64,000 bases of DNA from Rhizobium sp. CSW-27 (GCF_018760785.1 NZ_JAHHZO010000002.1:372001-436000); one strand, 5' to 3'. Shown: positions 35,366 to 44,673, numbered from the stretch's first letter. Program-made: numbers and translations. The notes: a model not told the origin generated them from the sequence alone.

Positions 35366-36190
35366 TTACCGCCAGAAATCGGGAAGGGCCTCCGTCAGGC
35401 GCGGGCCGATGCGCAGCGGCGCGATCTTTTCGGCAAGACCCGTGGAATCGGAGATTTCGACGCCGACGCCGCAGATGGTCGCCGGGCCGGAGGCCGCCTC
35501 GAAACGCCCCTTCGGCATCTTGGAAATGAAGCGGTTGAGCGGCTCTTCCTTGTCCATGCCGAGCGAGGAATCGTAATCGCCGCACATGCCGGCATCCGAC
35601 ATGTAGGCTGTGCCGCCGGTCAGGATCTGGTGGTCGGCGGTCGGCACATGGGTGTGGGTGCCGACGACGAAGCTCGCGCGGCCATCGACGAAATGGCCGA
35701 AACACTGCTTTTCGCTGGTCGCCTCCGCATGGAAATCGAAGACGATGGCATCGGCCTGTTCCTTCAGCGGGCAGGCGGCCAGGATTGCCTCGGCGGCCTT
35801 GAAGGGATCGTCCAGTTCCGGATGCATGAAGACGCGGCCCATGATGTTGGCCACCAGCACCCGCGCGCCATTGCGGGCATAATAAAGGCCGGAGCCGCGG
35901 CCGGGCGTGCCGGCCGGATAGTTGGCAGGCCGCAGGAACTGTTCGTGACGGCCGGCAAACACGACCGCCTCCTTCTGGTCCCACACATGGTTGCCGGTGG
36001 TGACCACGTCGGCGCCGGCATTGATGGTTTCGAGGAAGATGTCCTCGGTGATGCCGAAGCCCCCCGCCGCGTTCTCGCCATTCACGATCACGAAATCCAG
36101 CTTCAGGTCGGAGACGAGACCGGGCAGGCGATCCCAGACGGCCGTCCGGCCCGTCTTGCCTACCATGTCGCCGAGAAAGAGAAGTCGCAT
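35366..36190 (-). CDS. ymdB: YmdB-type metallophosphoesterase (TIGR00282)
   Basis: 274-residue two-metal phosphoesterase with cyclic-nucleotide phosphodiesterase activity in Bacillus YmdB. Motifs: FLGDMVGKTGR (residues 4-14), IVNGENAAGGFG, TTGNHVWD, FDFHAEATSEK and GTHTHVPTADHQIL, containing the metal ligands Asp, Glu, Asn and His. Full length. It follows the cyclo-ligase gene by ten bases and is probably co-transcribed with corC-like and fau upstream. Confidence 0.92.
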   Translation of the reverse strand: MRLLFLGDMVGKTGRTAVWDRLPGLVSDLKLDFVIVNGENAAGGFGITEDIFLETINAGADVVTTGNHVWDQKEAVVFAGRHEQFLRPANYPAGTPGRGSGLYYARNGARVLVANIMGRVFMHPELDDPFKAAEAILAACPLKEQADAIVFDFHAEATSEKQCFGHFVDGRASFVVGTHTHVPTADHQILTGGTAYMSDAGMCGDYDSSLGMDKEEPLNRFISKMPKGRFEAASGPATICGVGVEISDSTGLAEKIAPLRIGPRLTEALPDFWR

Positions 36191-36200
36191 GCCTGTCCGA

Positions 36201-36791
36201 TCAACTGTTGAAAGGCCGGAACCCGCTTTCCGTCAGGATCGCGTCCAGCCGCACGTCATGAGGTTCTGCCGGAACAGATGCCACCTCCTGACAATCAAAG
36301 GCAATGCCGATCAGCGCGGGATGCCTGCCTTTCCTGTGCAAACGGGCAATGGCGCGGTCATAATAGCCGCCGCCATAGCCGATGCGCTGGCCATGCGCGT
36401 CGAAAACGGAGAGCGGAATCAGCATCACGTCCGGATCGAGCACGGCGGCTTCCGGTCCCGGCCCACAAGTGCCGAAGCCCATCGGCACCAGTTCCGCGCC
36501 CGCCACCAGCTCGCGAAACACGATGGTTTCCTTGTCGAGGATGACAGGCACCGCGATGCGGGCGCCGGCGCTGCGCAGCGCAGAAAGGAGGGGGCGGATA
36601 TCCGCCTCGGAGCGGATCGGCAGGAAGCCGGAAACCACGGCGCCGGGCTCGACCGTGATGCTCGCCCGGCCATGCTCGGCAATCAGCAGGCTTTTCTCGA
36701 TGCGCGCGTCAGCCGGCAGTGCGTTGCGCGCGGCAAGCCGTTCGCCGCGCAGTCTCGCCTTGGCGGCCGTCGGATCGGTCCCGTCGCTCAT
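36201..36791 (-). CDS. 5-formyltetrahydrofolate cyclo-ligase
   Basis: 196-residue enzyme (5-FCL, also called Fau/YgfA/MTHFS) converting 5-formyl-THF to 5,10-methenyl-THF with ATP. Family blocks: KARLRGERLAAR near the start, GFLPIRSEADI, GFGTCGPGPE and the signature VFDAHGQRIGYGGGYYDRAI. The ATG at 36791 overlaps the end of the upstream CorC-like gene by four bases (ATGA), so they are coupled. In many Proteobacteria this gene sits next to zapA and 6S RNA; here zapA is about 4.8 kb away. Confidence 0.93.
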   Translation of the reverse strand: MSDGTDPTAAKARLRGERLAARNALPADARIEKSLLIAEHGRASITVEPGAVVSGFLPIRSEADIRPLLSALRSAGARIAVPVILDKETIVFRELVAGAELVPMGFGTCGPGPEAAVLDPDVMLIPLSVFDAHGQRIGYGGGYYDRAIARLHRKGRHPALIGIAFDCQEVASVPAEPHDVRLDAILTESGFRPFNS

Positions 36792-38074
36792 GCGGCATCG
36801 GCCAGTCGGCGCACCAGCAGCTTGTCGATCCGCCGGCCGTCGAGGTCCACCACCTCGAAGCTCCAGCCATTGCGGCTGAAGCCCTCGCCGAGTTCCGGCA
36901 GGCGCTTCAACTCGTCCAGAACGAAGCCCGCCACCGTTTCGTAATCGGGATCGTCCTTCACCGAAAAGCCCATCTGGTGGGAGAATTCATCGATCGGCAT
37001 CCAGCCGGCCACCAGATAGGAGCCGTCCTCGCGCTGGATGAGGGCCGGTTCTTCCACCTCGTCCTCCTGGAACACGCCGGTAATGGCTTCCAGAATGTCG
37101 CCGGAGGTGATGATGCCTTCGAAGTGGCCGTATTCGTCATAGACCAGCACCATCTGCGCCGGCGCCTTGCGCAGCGCCTGGATCACGTCGAGCGCACCGG
37201 TGAGGTCGGAGACGACGGGCGCTTCGCGCATATTGTTCAGGATGTCCGGATCCTGGCCCTGGCCGATCGCCTCGTAGAAATCCCTGAGGAAGAGAACGCC
37301 GAGGATCTCGTCGGAAGAGCCGTTGCGCACGGGAAGGCGGGTGCGCTGGGTGGCGCGCAGCTGCGCGCGGATCTCGGCCATGTCGTCCTCGATGTCGATC
37401 ACCTCGACATCGCGGCGCGGCGTCATCAGGCCGCGCGCGGTGCGGTCGGCGAGCCGCATGACGCCGGAGATCATTGCGGATTCCTCCGTCTCGATCACGC
37501 CGGCGCTTTGCGCCTCGGCCAGCACGCTGCGGATTTCCTCGTCCGTCATCCGCTCCTCCGACTGGCCGCGCTGGCCGAGAAGGCCGAGCACCGCCTTGCC
37601 GGACGCATCGAGCAGCCAGACCAGCGGCAGCGCGAAACGCGACAGGATCAGCATGGCCGGTGCCACGCGCGCCGCGACCGATTCCGGCGCCCGCAGCGCA
37701 ATCTGCTTCGGCACCAGTTCGCCGAGGATCAGCGAGAGATAGGTGATGGCCACCACCACGGAGCCGACGCCGAGCCCATCGGCAAGACCGGCGGACAGGC
37801 CCTGGGCCTCCAGCCAGCCGGCAAGGCGGGCACCAAGGGTTGCACCGGAAAAGGCACCCGACAGCACGCCGACCAGCGTGATGCCGATCTGCACGGTGGA
37901 GAGGAAGCGGCCGGGGTTTTCGGCCAGCCGCAATGCCAGCGATGCCCCCTTGTTGCCCTGGTCCGCCATCACCTTGAGGCGCACGGGGCGAGATGAAACC
38001 ACCGCCAGTTCCGACATGGCGAGTACGCCATTCAGCAGGGTCAGCAATACGACAATTACAATTTCGGTTATCAA
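36788..38074 (-). CDS. CNNM/CorC-type membrane protein (hemolysin family, CBS domains)
   Basis: About 428 residues: an N-terminal DUF21/CNNM membrane domain (three to four helices, with LSLILGELVPKQIALR), two CBS domains (LMTPRRDVEVIDIED; MVLVYDEYGHFEGIITSGDI), and a C-terminal CorC/HlyC transporter-associated domain. The family handles Mg2+/Co2+ efflux. The frame opens much earlier, but family sequence begins at a TTG at 38074 (ITEIVIVVLLTLLN); the start is uncertain because no strong ribosome-binding site is visible. It is coupled to the cyclo-ligase gene. Confidence 0.87.
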   Translation of the reverse strand: MITEIVIVVLLTLLNGVLAMSELAVVSSRPVRLKVMADQGNKGASLALRLAENPGRFLSTVQIGITLVGVLSGAFSGATLGARLAGWLEAQGLSAGLADGLGVGSVVVAITYLSLILGELVPKQIALRAPESVAARVAPAMLILSRFALPLVWLLDASGKAVLGLLGQRGQSEERMTDEEIRSVLAEAQSAGVIETEESAMISGVMRLADRTARGLMTPRRDVEVIDIEDDMAEIRAQLRATQRTRLPVRNGSSDEILGVLFLRDFYEAIGQGQDPDILNNMREAPVVSDLTGALDVIQALRKAPAQMVLVYDEYGHFEGIITSGDILEAITGVFQEDEVEEPALIQREDGSYLVAGWMPIDEFSHQMGFSVKDDPDYETVAGFVLDELKRLPELGEGFSRNGWSFEVVDLDGRRIDKLLVRRLADAA

Positions 38075-38273
38075 GAGACGCTCATGGGTTAACGTCAGGG
38101 ACGACGGGCCGCAAAATCGCGACGTCTCCCGGATCGGCACGATCAGCCGGCCAATCCTGCCGCGCCGGCGCCGGAACAAAAACAGGGTTTCCGGCGGGCA
38201 GCGGCTGACAATGAGGGCAATGTAGCGGTGCGGGGGCCGCATTGCAACGCGCGGATGCCGCGATTGCGCGTCC

Positions 38274-39317
38274 TTATGCCGGCTCGGGGGCAAGATCGAG
38301 GCAGAGTTCCGCCCGTGTTCCGGGCCGCGACGGCACGTAGCGGATGGCCGAGCCAAGGGTCGTGGCCATGGAGCGGATGATGCGGCTGCCAAGGCCGGTG
38401 CCCTTCGGAACCGATCCCTCCTCCATGCCGATGCCATCGTCCTCGACCGCGAGCAGGGCGCGGCCATCGGGGCCGCGCGTCAGCAGAACCCGAACCTCGC
38501 CCTCGCTGCCGGGCGGATAGGCATATTTGATCGCATTGGTCAGAAGCTCGGTGACGATCATGCCGACGGAAACGGCGCGATCGGAGGCAAGCACCACCGG
38601 ATCGGCATCGAGGCGGATGGAGGGGCCCTGGCTTCCGACATTGACGGAACCCTGCACCTCCTTGACCAGCGTGCTCAGATATTTGTCCATTTCCACCTGC
38701 CGCACGTCCTCGGAGGTGTAGAGGCTGCGGTGCATGCCGGCGATGGCGGAAATGCGCGCCTGTGTTTCGCTCAGTGCCGCGCGCACCGTCTCGTCGCGGC
38801 TGTTGGTCGCCTGCAGGCGGATCAGGGCGGCCACCAGGGCCAGGCTGTTGGCGACGCGATGGTTCACCTCCGCCAGCAGAACCTCGGCGCGCTCCTTGCC
38901 GAGCCGGATCTCCTGGTCGGCACGTTCCTTTTCCCGCCGGAGTTCGGCGGTGGCGATAGCCTGGCGCAGCGCGCTTTCCATCAGCGACCAGAATTCCTCG
39001 CCGACCGTCTTGATCACATAGTCGGAGGCGCCGTTCTTCAGCGCATCGACCGCGATCGTTGCCTCGCTGGAGCCGGTGACATAGATCGCCGGCACGCTGT
39101 AGCCCCGCTCGCGAAAGCGGCGCAGGATGTCGAGGCCCGTCTCCGCCTTCAGGTAATGATCGAGGACCACCGCATCGAACCGGCGTGCCTCGAGTGCGGC
39201 CATGCAGGCCGCGCCATCCGTCACATGTTCCACCGCATAGCCGAGCCGACCGAGCGAACGCTGGGCAAGGCGACCGAGCGCGACATCGTCATCGACATAG
39301 AGAATGGTCTCAGGCAT
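38274..39317 (-). CDS. receiver-HisKA_2 hybrid histidine kinase
   Basis: 347-residue soluble protein: N-terminal receiver domain (ILYVDDD; phospho-acceptor Asp in VVLDHYLKAETG, about residue 53), a short helical linker, a HisKA_2 phosphorylation region (EVNHRVANSLALVAALIRLQ, His about 151) and an HATPase domain (ELLTNAIKYAYPPG, VEDDGIGM, GTGLGSRII). The receiver-first layout suggests it takes a phosphate signal from another kinase. It is third in a minus-strand group after a CHASE3 kinase and a single-domain response regulator, 15 bases after the latter ends. Confidence 0.9.
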   Translation of the reverse strand: MPETILYVDDDVALGRLAQRSLGRLGYAVEHVTDGAACMAALEARRFDAVVLDHYLKAETGLDILRRFRERGYSVPAIYVTGSSEATIAVDALKNGASDYVIKTVGEEFWSLMESALRQAIATAELRREKERADQEIRLGKERAEVLLAEVNHRVANSLALVAALIRLQATNSRDETVRAALSETQARISAIAGMHRSLYTSEDVRQVEMDKYLSTLVKEVQGSVNVGSQGPSIRLDADPVVLASDRAVSVGMIVTELLTNAIKYAYPPGSEGEVRVLLTRGPDGRALLAVEDDGIGMEEGSVPKGTGLGSRIIRSMATTLGSAIRYVPSRPGTRAELCLDLAPEPA

Positions 39318-39332
39318 CGGCGGAACGGAACC

Positions 39333-39770
39333 TCAGGGGATCTGCATGACGGAGAAGAACAGGCCGAGCTGCCGGATGGCGTTGGCAAAGCTGTCATAGT
39401 CCACCGGCTTGGTAATGTACACATTGGCGCCGAGATCGTAGCAGCGCTGGATTTCGCGCTCGTCATCCGTCGTGGTCAGGATCACCACCGGCAGCCGTTT
39501 GGCGTGCTGGTTGGACTTGACCTTCTCCAGAATGTCGATGCCGGACATGTCCGGCAGGTTGAGGTCGAGCAGGATCAGGATATAGCGGCCCTGGATGTTG
39601 TCGCCGGTGCGATCCGGCCCGAGGATGTAGTCGAGCGCTGCATTGCCGTTGGTGAAGGGCACGATCTCGTTGTTGACGCCGGCCCGGCGCACATTCTTCT
39701 CGATGAGGCGCGCATGGCCCTCATCATCCTCGACCATCACGATGGTGACTTCACGACCTGCTGCCTTCAT
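39333..39770 (-). CDS. single-domain response regulator (Rcp1/phytochrome-type)
   Basis: 145-residue stand-alone receiver. Acidic pocket VEDDEGHARLIEKNVRR, phospho-acceptor Asp in ILLDLNLPDMSGIDIL (about 69), Thr/Lys switch residues in VILTTTDDE and ITKPVDYDSF. The insert after the second helix (GNAALDYILGPD) is typical of response regulators paired with phytochrome-like kinases. Its start overlaps the upstream kinase gene by four bases, so the pair is translationally coupled. With no output domain it probably passes phosphate on, perhaps to the hybrid kinase downstream. Confidence 0.9.
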   Translation of the reverse strand: MKAAGREVTIVMVEDDEGHARLIEKNVRRAGVNNEIVPFTNGNAALDYILGPDRTGDNIQGRYILILLDLNLPDMSGIDILEKVKSNQHAKRLPVVILTTTDDEREIQRCYDLGANVYITKPVDYDSFANAIRQLGLFFSVMQIP

Positions 39771-41266
39771 GACCCGTTACTCCTGACATACTGGGAAAGA
39801 TCGGTCGGCAGGCGGATGATGAAGGTGGAGCCGCTGCCGAGGGTGGATTGGACGGTGATCTCGCCGCCGAGATTACGCACCAGCGAGCGCACATGGGCAA
39901 GCCCGATTCCTTCGCCCGGGCTGTCCTGCAGGCCGGACCGCCGGAACAGTTCGAAGATGCGCTCATGGTCTTCGGGCGCAATGCCGCGGCCATTGTCGGC
40001 CACTTCGATGCGCAGGAAATTGCGGCCGGCCGGCTGTGCCCGGACGCTGAGGCTGAGTGCCCGGTCGGGATGCTTGTACTTGACCGCATTGTCGAACAGG
40101 TTGCCGAAGACCTGCTCCAGCGAGAAGCGGTCGGTCACCAGCCGCCGGGCGTTGCCGACGGCAATCGTCACCTCGCCGCCGCCTTCCGTCACCTGGTGGT
40201 TGATGCTGTTGGCGGTGGCCTCCAACAGGTCCTTGAGGTCGATCGGCTCCGGCTTCAGCTCGCGGCGACCGTCGCGCGAGATCTTCAGGATGGCGTTGAT
40301 CAGGCCATCCATCTTCCTGGTCGAGGAACGGATGAAGGAGATCGCTTCCGGCAGGTCCTCTTCCACGGCCAGCCGCGCCTGGCGGATGTCGTCCTCGCTC
40401 GGCGAGCGTTCATCCGCCAGCACATAGGCGCGGATCGATTTCAGCGTCTGGTCCAGTTCGCTGGTGAAGCCCATGATGTTGACCAGCGGCGCGCGCAGGT
40501 CGTGCGAGACGATATAGGCATAGCGCTGGATCTCGCGATTGGCCTGGATCAGGTCCTCGGTGCGCTCGTTGACGCGCTCCTCCAGCCCGGCATTCAGTTC
40601 CTCGACCTCGTGATGGGCGCGCGACAGCTCCCGCACATGCTGCGCCACCACCAGGATTGCCCCGCCGACAACCACCATGATGACGAGACCGCCGCCGATG
40701 GTGAACCATTGCAGGGCGCTTGCGGTATCGCGCAGGTCCGCGACGCCGGTATTCAGCCGTTCGTCGAGGTCGCGCACCAGCGTAACCAGCTGCGCGCTCA
40801 TCGCATCCATGATCTCCCGGCCGCTTTCGTTGCGCACGATGTCGTTCGCCTCGTCGAAGCGTCCTTCCCGGGCAAGTTCGACGGTGGATTTCATCTCTTC
40901 CAGCTTGCGGTCGAGCAGGGACTCGAACTGAGCCATCGGGAAGGCCACGGCGGACTGGTTGGAATAGCTGCGATGCAGGCGCTCGCGCTGGCGGGCCATG
41001 CCCTGCGTCGCCGCCGTATAGGGGGCGAGGAACTCGTCGTCGCGGGTCAGCAGATAGCCTCGCTGGCCGGCCTCGGCGGCGCGCAGATAGAGCATCATGT
41101 CGGAGGAGGCCGAACGCAGGTCGCGCAGCTTCACCACATCGTCGAAATAGCTCTGCGTCATGCGCGACAGGATGACGGAGGCAATGACGATGGCGGCGAG
41201 AACGCCCGCGCCGACAAGCAGCATCAGCACCGACGAGCGGGCAAACTTGGTGTGTGAAAATGGCAT
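39767..41266 (-). CDS. CHASE3-domain sensor histidine kinase
   Basis: 499-residue membrane kinase. First transmembrane helix at about residues 12-34, a periplasmic CHASE3 sensor (LRAAEAGQRGYLLTRDDEFL is the signature), a second helix near 188-208, a coiled-coil linker (EELNAGLEERVNERTEDLIQ), HisKA with the phospho-His in YIVSHDLRAPLVNIMGF, and HATPase (FGNLFDNAVKYKHPD, VADNGRGI, GEGIGLAHVRSL). The ATG at 41266 is preferred to a TTG 33 bases upstream. The kinase heads the three-gene signalling cassette. Confidence 0.91.
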   Translation of the reverse strand: MPFSHTKFARSSVLMLLVGAGVLAAIVIASVILSRMTQSYFDDVVKLRDLRSASSDMMLYLRAAEAGQRGYLLTRDDEFLAPYTAATQGMARQRERLHRSYSNQSAVAFPMAQFESLLDRKLEEMKSTVELAREGRFDEANDIVRNESGREIMDAMSAQLVTLVRDLDERLNTGVADLRDTASALQWFTIGGGLVIMVVVGGAILVVAQHVRELSRAHHEVEELNAGLEERVNERTEDLIQANREIQRYAYIVSHDLRAPLVNIMGFTSELDQTLKSIRAYVLADERSPSEDDIRQARLAVEEDLPEAISFIRSSTRKMDGLINAILKISRDGRRELKPEPIDLKDLLEATANSINHQVTEGGGEVTIAVGNARRLVTDRFSLEQVFGNLFDNAVKYKHPDRALSLSVRAQPAGRNFLRIEVADNGRGIAPEDHERIFELFRRSGLQDSPGEGIGLAHVRSLVRNLGGEITVQSTLGSGSTFIIRLPTDLSQYVRSNGS

Positions 41267-41385
41267 GGTACGCGAAAACCTGTCCCCAGGCGGCGGCAAA
41301 TGGAGCGGCGGATCAGGATGTCAAGGACAGAGGCGGACTTTGTGGCAGGTCGCGCAGGCGCCTTGCCGCAGCCTCGTCCGGAAAA

Positions 41386-41547
41386 TGAAGTACGATCCAC
41401 GACGACCGATGGAGATTTACGATCCTGGGCGCCTACAAAAGTAGGTGGGCACCGTGTGTCCAGGCCCACGGGCCTGGTCAGGGACAGCTCCCTTTGGATC
41501 GAGTATGGCCCCAGGGATTGTGGTTCCTGTCGGGAAGCGCAGACCGC
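41386..41547 (-). ncRNA. ssrS: 6S RNA candidate
   Basis: Non-coding stretch directly downstream of zapA, the usual 6S location in Proteobacteria. On the minus strand a TATATT -10-like box (41559-41554) precedes the transcript. Its ends can pair (GCGGTC near 41546 with GATCGT near 41393). Inner segments also pair around a central open region: ATCCCTGGG with CCCAGGAT, and CAGGCC with GGCCTG as apical hairpin. A long rod with a central bubble is the 6S hallmark, where it mimics open promoter DNA to hold sigma-70 RNA polymerase. Ends are approximate, and homology was judged by eye only. Confidence 0.65.
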
Positions 41548-41593
41548 AACTTCAATATAGGTCAGGATGCGCCATTGCGCCAGAGGCAATGCA

Positions 41594-41971
41594 TCAATTC
41601 GTTGCGGCCGGCGGGCGGGCGTTCAGCTTGGCGGTGATGCCGTTGAGACGGCTGGCGAGATCGCTCAGTGCCGCGGCTACCGCCTCGTCGTTGCGCTGCT
41701 GCTGCAGTTCCACGCCGTCATGGCTCTGGCGCAGCACGGCAAGCTCGCCCTCGACGGCGGCAAGCCTGCGGCCGACCTCGGAAAGCTCGTCCATCACCAT
41801 GATGCCGGCCATCACGGTGAGGCGCAGGTCGCCGATCTCGCCGAACTGGCTCTTCAGGTGGCTGACATAGCGGTCGAAGCGCAGCGCAAGATTTTCCAGA
41901 TGGGCCTGCTGGCCTTCCTCGCAGGCCATGCGATAGGCCTTGCCGTCGATCGTCACCGTGACTTGCGCCAT
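41594..41971 (-). CDS. zapA: cell division protein ZapA
   Basis: 125-residue FtsZ-associated protein that bundles FtsZ filaments. The N-terminal globular part (QVTVTIDGKAYRMACEEGQ, with HLENLALRFDRYV) and the LRLTVMAGIMVMDELSEVGR helix match ZapA; the C-terminal half is a coiled coil (about 70-115). The ATG at 41971 is the family start. It is followed immediately by the 6S candidate and preceded by DUF4164, 24 bases upstream on the same strand. Confidence 0.92.
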   Translation of the reverse strand: MAQVTVTIDGKAYRMACEEGQQAHLENLALRFDRYVSHLKSQFGEIGDLRLTVMAGIMVMDELSEVGRRLAAVEGELAVLRQSHDGVELQQQRNDEAVAAALSDLASRLNGITAKLNARPPAATN

Positions 41972-41995
41972 GCGTGTTCCTTCATGCCTCTGACG

Positions 41996-42268
41996 CTAGC
42001 GGTCGAGGACGGCGCGGATCGTCTCCATCGCCGTCACCAGCCGTCGCGACACTTCGCGATTCACCTCTTCGAGGCGGTTTGCGCGAAATTCCGCCTGGTC
42101 CAGTTCCTGGGCAAGGCGCGCGCGATCCGCATGCACCCGGCGCACCTCGTTCTCCACGTCGGCGGCTTCGCGCTGGCGTTCAATGCGCATGTCTATGGCA
42201 TTTTCCAGGCCGTTCACGGCGTCCCGGAGCTGGGAAAGAGCTGCGTCCAAGGTTTTGTCCACCGGCAT
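41996..42268 (-). CDS. DUF4164 coiled-coil protein
   Basis: 90-residue, almost entirely helical protein with heptad repeats (LRDAVNGLENAIDMRIERQR and ARLAQELDQAEFRANRLEE) like DUF4164 proteins found beside zapA in rhizobia. ATG at 42268 used; a GTG two codons further in has better spacing to an AGCAGG site and may be the real start. The cell-division context suggests a ZapB-like helper, which is inference only. Confidence 0.78.
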   Translation of the reverse strand: MPVDKTLDAALSQLRDAVNGLENAIDMRIERQREAADVENEVRRVHADRARLAQELDQAEFRANRLEEVNREVSRRLVTAMETIRAVLDR

Positions 42269-42622
42269 CCTGCTGGTACTCGGCCTCAGCGGCTCACGCA
42301 CGAATCGCGTGCATCCGCTCATGATCAGGGCTTTTACACTAGAGCATGGCGGGCAACAGGGTCAACAAAGCGGCGGGCGGCAGGCGTCGATGCCTGTGGA
42401 TCACGCCGACAGGGTCCCTGCCGCCGCCACCTGAGGCTGCGGGAAAGGGGTTGCGTGGCGGGGGCGGGGTGGCTGATCCCGGCCGGCGCGGCAAATCGTA
42501 TTGGAACCCACTCCGGCCCGTCCGGTTTGTTGACTTGGCCGTTGCACCTGATAAGGATCGACCGCGCCTCATTTGGTCCTTTTCAAGGACCGTGATTGAC
42601 ACTGCGAACCAGCGGACTAGCC
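42269..42622. promoter_or_regulatory. shared zapA-side/tkt control region
   Basis: 354 bases between the divergent DUF4164 and tkt genes. A possible tkt promoter is TTGACT (42530-42535) with AAGGAT (42553-42558), 17 bases apart. Downstream, GGTCCTT (42575-42581) and AAGGACC (42585-42591) form a perfect seven-base hairpin with a three-base loop in the probable tkt leader. No gene was recognised in this region. Confidence 0.4.
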
Positions 42623-44602
42623 ATGACCTCTCCCGAAAAACATAACCGGATGGCGAACGCGATCCGTTTCCTTGCCATGGACGCCGTCGAGAAGGCCAAT
42701 TCCGGCCATCCCGGCCTGCCGATGGGCGCTGCGGATATCGCCACGGTCCTGTTCAGCCGTTACCTGAAATTCGATCCGAAGAATCCGCTCTGGCCGGACC
42801 GCGACCGCTTCGTGCTGTCGGCCGGCCACGGCTCGATGCTGCTTTATGCGCTCCTCTACCTCACCGGGTACGAGGACATGACGATCGAGGACATCAAGCA
42901 GTTCCGCCAGCTCGGCTCCAAGACCGCCGGCCATCCGGAATACGGCCATGCCTCCGGCATCGAAACCACCACGGGTCCGCTTGGTCAGGGCATTGCCAAT
43001 GCCGTCGGCATGGCGATCGCCGAGCGCAAGCTCGCCCAGGAATTCGGCTCCGACCTGCAGAGCCACTTCACCTATGCGCTGGTCGGCGACGGCTGCCTGA
43101 TGGAGGGCATCAGCCAGGAAGCCATCGCGCTTGCCGGCCACCTGAAGCTCAACAAGCTGATCGTCTTCTGGGACAACAACAACATCACCATCGACGGTGC
43201 GGTCTCCCTGTCGGACTCCACCGACCAGATCGCCCGCTTCAAGGCCGTGCACTGGAACACGATCGAGATTGACGGCCATGATCCGGATGCGATCGCAGCC
43301 GCCATCGAGAAGGCCCAGTCCTCCGACCGCCCGACGCTGATCGCCGCCAAGACGATCATCGGCTTCGGCGCGCCGAACAAGCAGGGCACGCACAAGGTGC
43401 ATGGCTCGCCGCTCGGCGCCGATGAGATCGCTGCCGCCCGCAAGGCGCTGAACTGGGAATCGGAAGCTTTCGTCGTTCCGGCCGACGTGCTGGACGCCTG
43501 GCGTCTGGCCGGCCTGCGCTCCACCAAGGCGCGCAAGGAATGGGAAGAGCGTCTGGCCGCAACGGCAGCCGAGACGCGCGCCGAATTCGTGCGCCGCTTC
43601 GCCGGCGACCTGCCGGGCGGCTTCGACAGCGCCATCGACGCCTTCAAGCAGAAGATCGCCGCCAATCCGCCGACGGTTGCCACCCGCAAGGCCTCCGAGG
43701 ACGTGCTGGAAGTCATCAACGGCCTGCTGCCGGAAACGCTCGGCGGCTCGGCCGACCTGACGCCGTCCAACAACACCAAGACCAGCCAGATGAAGGCGAT
43801 CACGCCGACGGACTTTTCCGGTCGCTACATGCACTGGGGCATCCGCGAGCATGCGACCGCTGCCGCGATGAACGGCATTGCGCTGCATGGCGGCCTGATC
43901 CCCTATTCGGGCGGCTTCCTGATCTTCTCGGATTACTGCCGTCCGTCCGTGCGCCTCGCGGCGCTCATGGGCATCCGCGTCGTGCATGTCTGGACGCATG
44001 ATTCCATCGGCGTCGGCGAGGACGGCCCGACCCACCAGCCGGTCGAGCATGTTGCGGCGCTGCGCGCCATTCCGAACCTGCTGGTGTTCCGCCCGTGCGA
44101 CGAGGTCGAGACGGCCGAGTGCTGGCAGCTGGCGCTGAAGGAGAAGAAGCGCCCCTCCGGCCTGGCGCTTACCCGCCAGAATCTCGCGCCGATGCGCAAG
44201 GAATACGAGGAGCGCAATCTCTGCGCCTCTGGTGCCTACGAACTCGTGTCGGTGAGCGATGCGAAGGTGTCGATCTTCGCCTCCGGCTCTGAAGTGGAAA
44301 TCGCCGTCAAGGCGGCCGAGATGCTGGAAGCCAAGGGCATTGCCACCCGCGTCGTATCCGTTCCCTGCGTCGAGCTGTTCTTCGAGCAGTCCGAAGACTA
44401 TCGCGAGGCGATCATCGGTCATTCGCCGGTGAAGATCGCGGTGGAAGCGGCTGTGCGCGAGGGCTGGGATGCCTTCATCGGCAGCGATGGCGCCTTCATC
44501 GGCATGAAGTCCTTCGGCGCCTCCGGCCCGGCCAAGGAACTCTACAAGCATTTCGGCATCACGGCGGAGGCCGTCGTGGCCGCCGCGGAAGCCAAGCTCT
44601 GA
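42623..44602 (+). CDS. tkt: transketolase
   Basis: 659-residue thiamine-diphosphate enzyme moving two-carbon units in the pentose phosphate and Calvin-type cycles. N-terminal block [20 protein letters not shown], ThDP motif GDGCLMEG...[18 protein letters not shown], then the pyrimidine-domain segment [19 protein letters not shown] and [19 protein letters not shown]. The ATG at 42623 gives the family N-terminus. It begins the plus-strand carbon cluster tkt-gap-(antiporter)-pgk-fba. Confidence 0.97.
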   Translation: MTSPEKHNRMANAIRFLAMDAVEKANSGHPGLPMGAADIATVLFSRYLKFDPKNPLWPDRDRFVLSAGHGSMLLYALLYLTGYEDMTIEDIKQFRQLGSKTAGHPEYGHASGIETTTGPLGQGIANAVGMAIAERKLAQEFGSDLQSHFTYALVGDGCLMEGISQEAIALAGHLKLNKLIVFWDNNNITIDGAVSLSDSTDQIARFKAVHWNTIEIDGHDPDAIAAAIEKAQSSDRPTLIAAKTIIGFGAPNKQGTHKVHGSPLGADEIAAARKALNWESEAFVVPADVLDAWRLAGLRSTKARKEWEERLAATAAETRAEFVRRFAGDLPGGFDSAIDAFKQKIAANPPTVATRKASEDVLEVINGLLPETLGGSADLTPSNNTKTSQMKAITPTDFSGRYMHWGIREHATAAAMNGIALHGGLIPYSGGFLIFSDYCRPSVRLAALMGIRVVHVWTHDSIGVGEDGPTHQPVEHVAALRAIPNLLVFRPCDEVETAECWQLALKEKKRPSGLALTRQNLAPMRKEYEERNLCASGAYELVSVSDAKVSIFASGSEVEIAVKAAEMLEAKGIATRVVSVPCVELFFEQSEDYREAIIGHSPVKIAVEAAVREGWDAFIGSDGAFIGMKSFGASGPAKELYKHFGITAEAVVAAAEAKL

Positions 44603-44610
44603 GCCAGCAA

Positions 44611-44631
44611 GGGGCGCCTGCACGGCGCCCC
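44611..44631 (+). repeat. hairpin between tkt and gap
   Basis: Perfect eight-base inverted repeat GGGGCGCC / GGCGCCCC with a five-base loop, nine bases past the tkt stop. It lacks a T run, so it may slow transcription or protect the tkt mRNA 3' end rather than terminate fully. gap starts 42 bases later. Confidence 0.55.
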
Positions 44632-44673
44632 GTCCATTACCTTAAAAGCGCATTTTCAAGGGAGTGAATGCAC

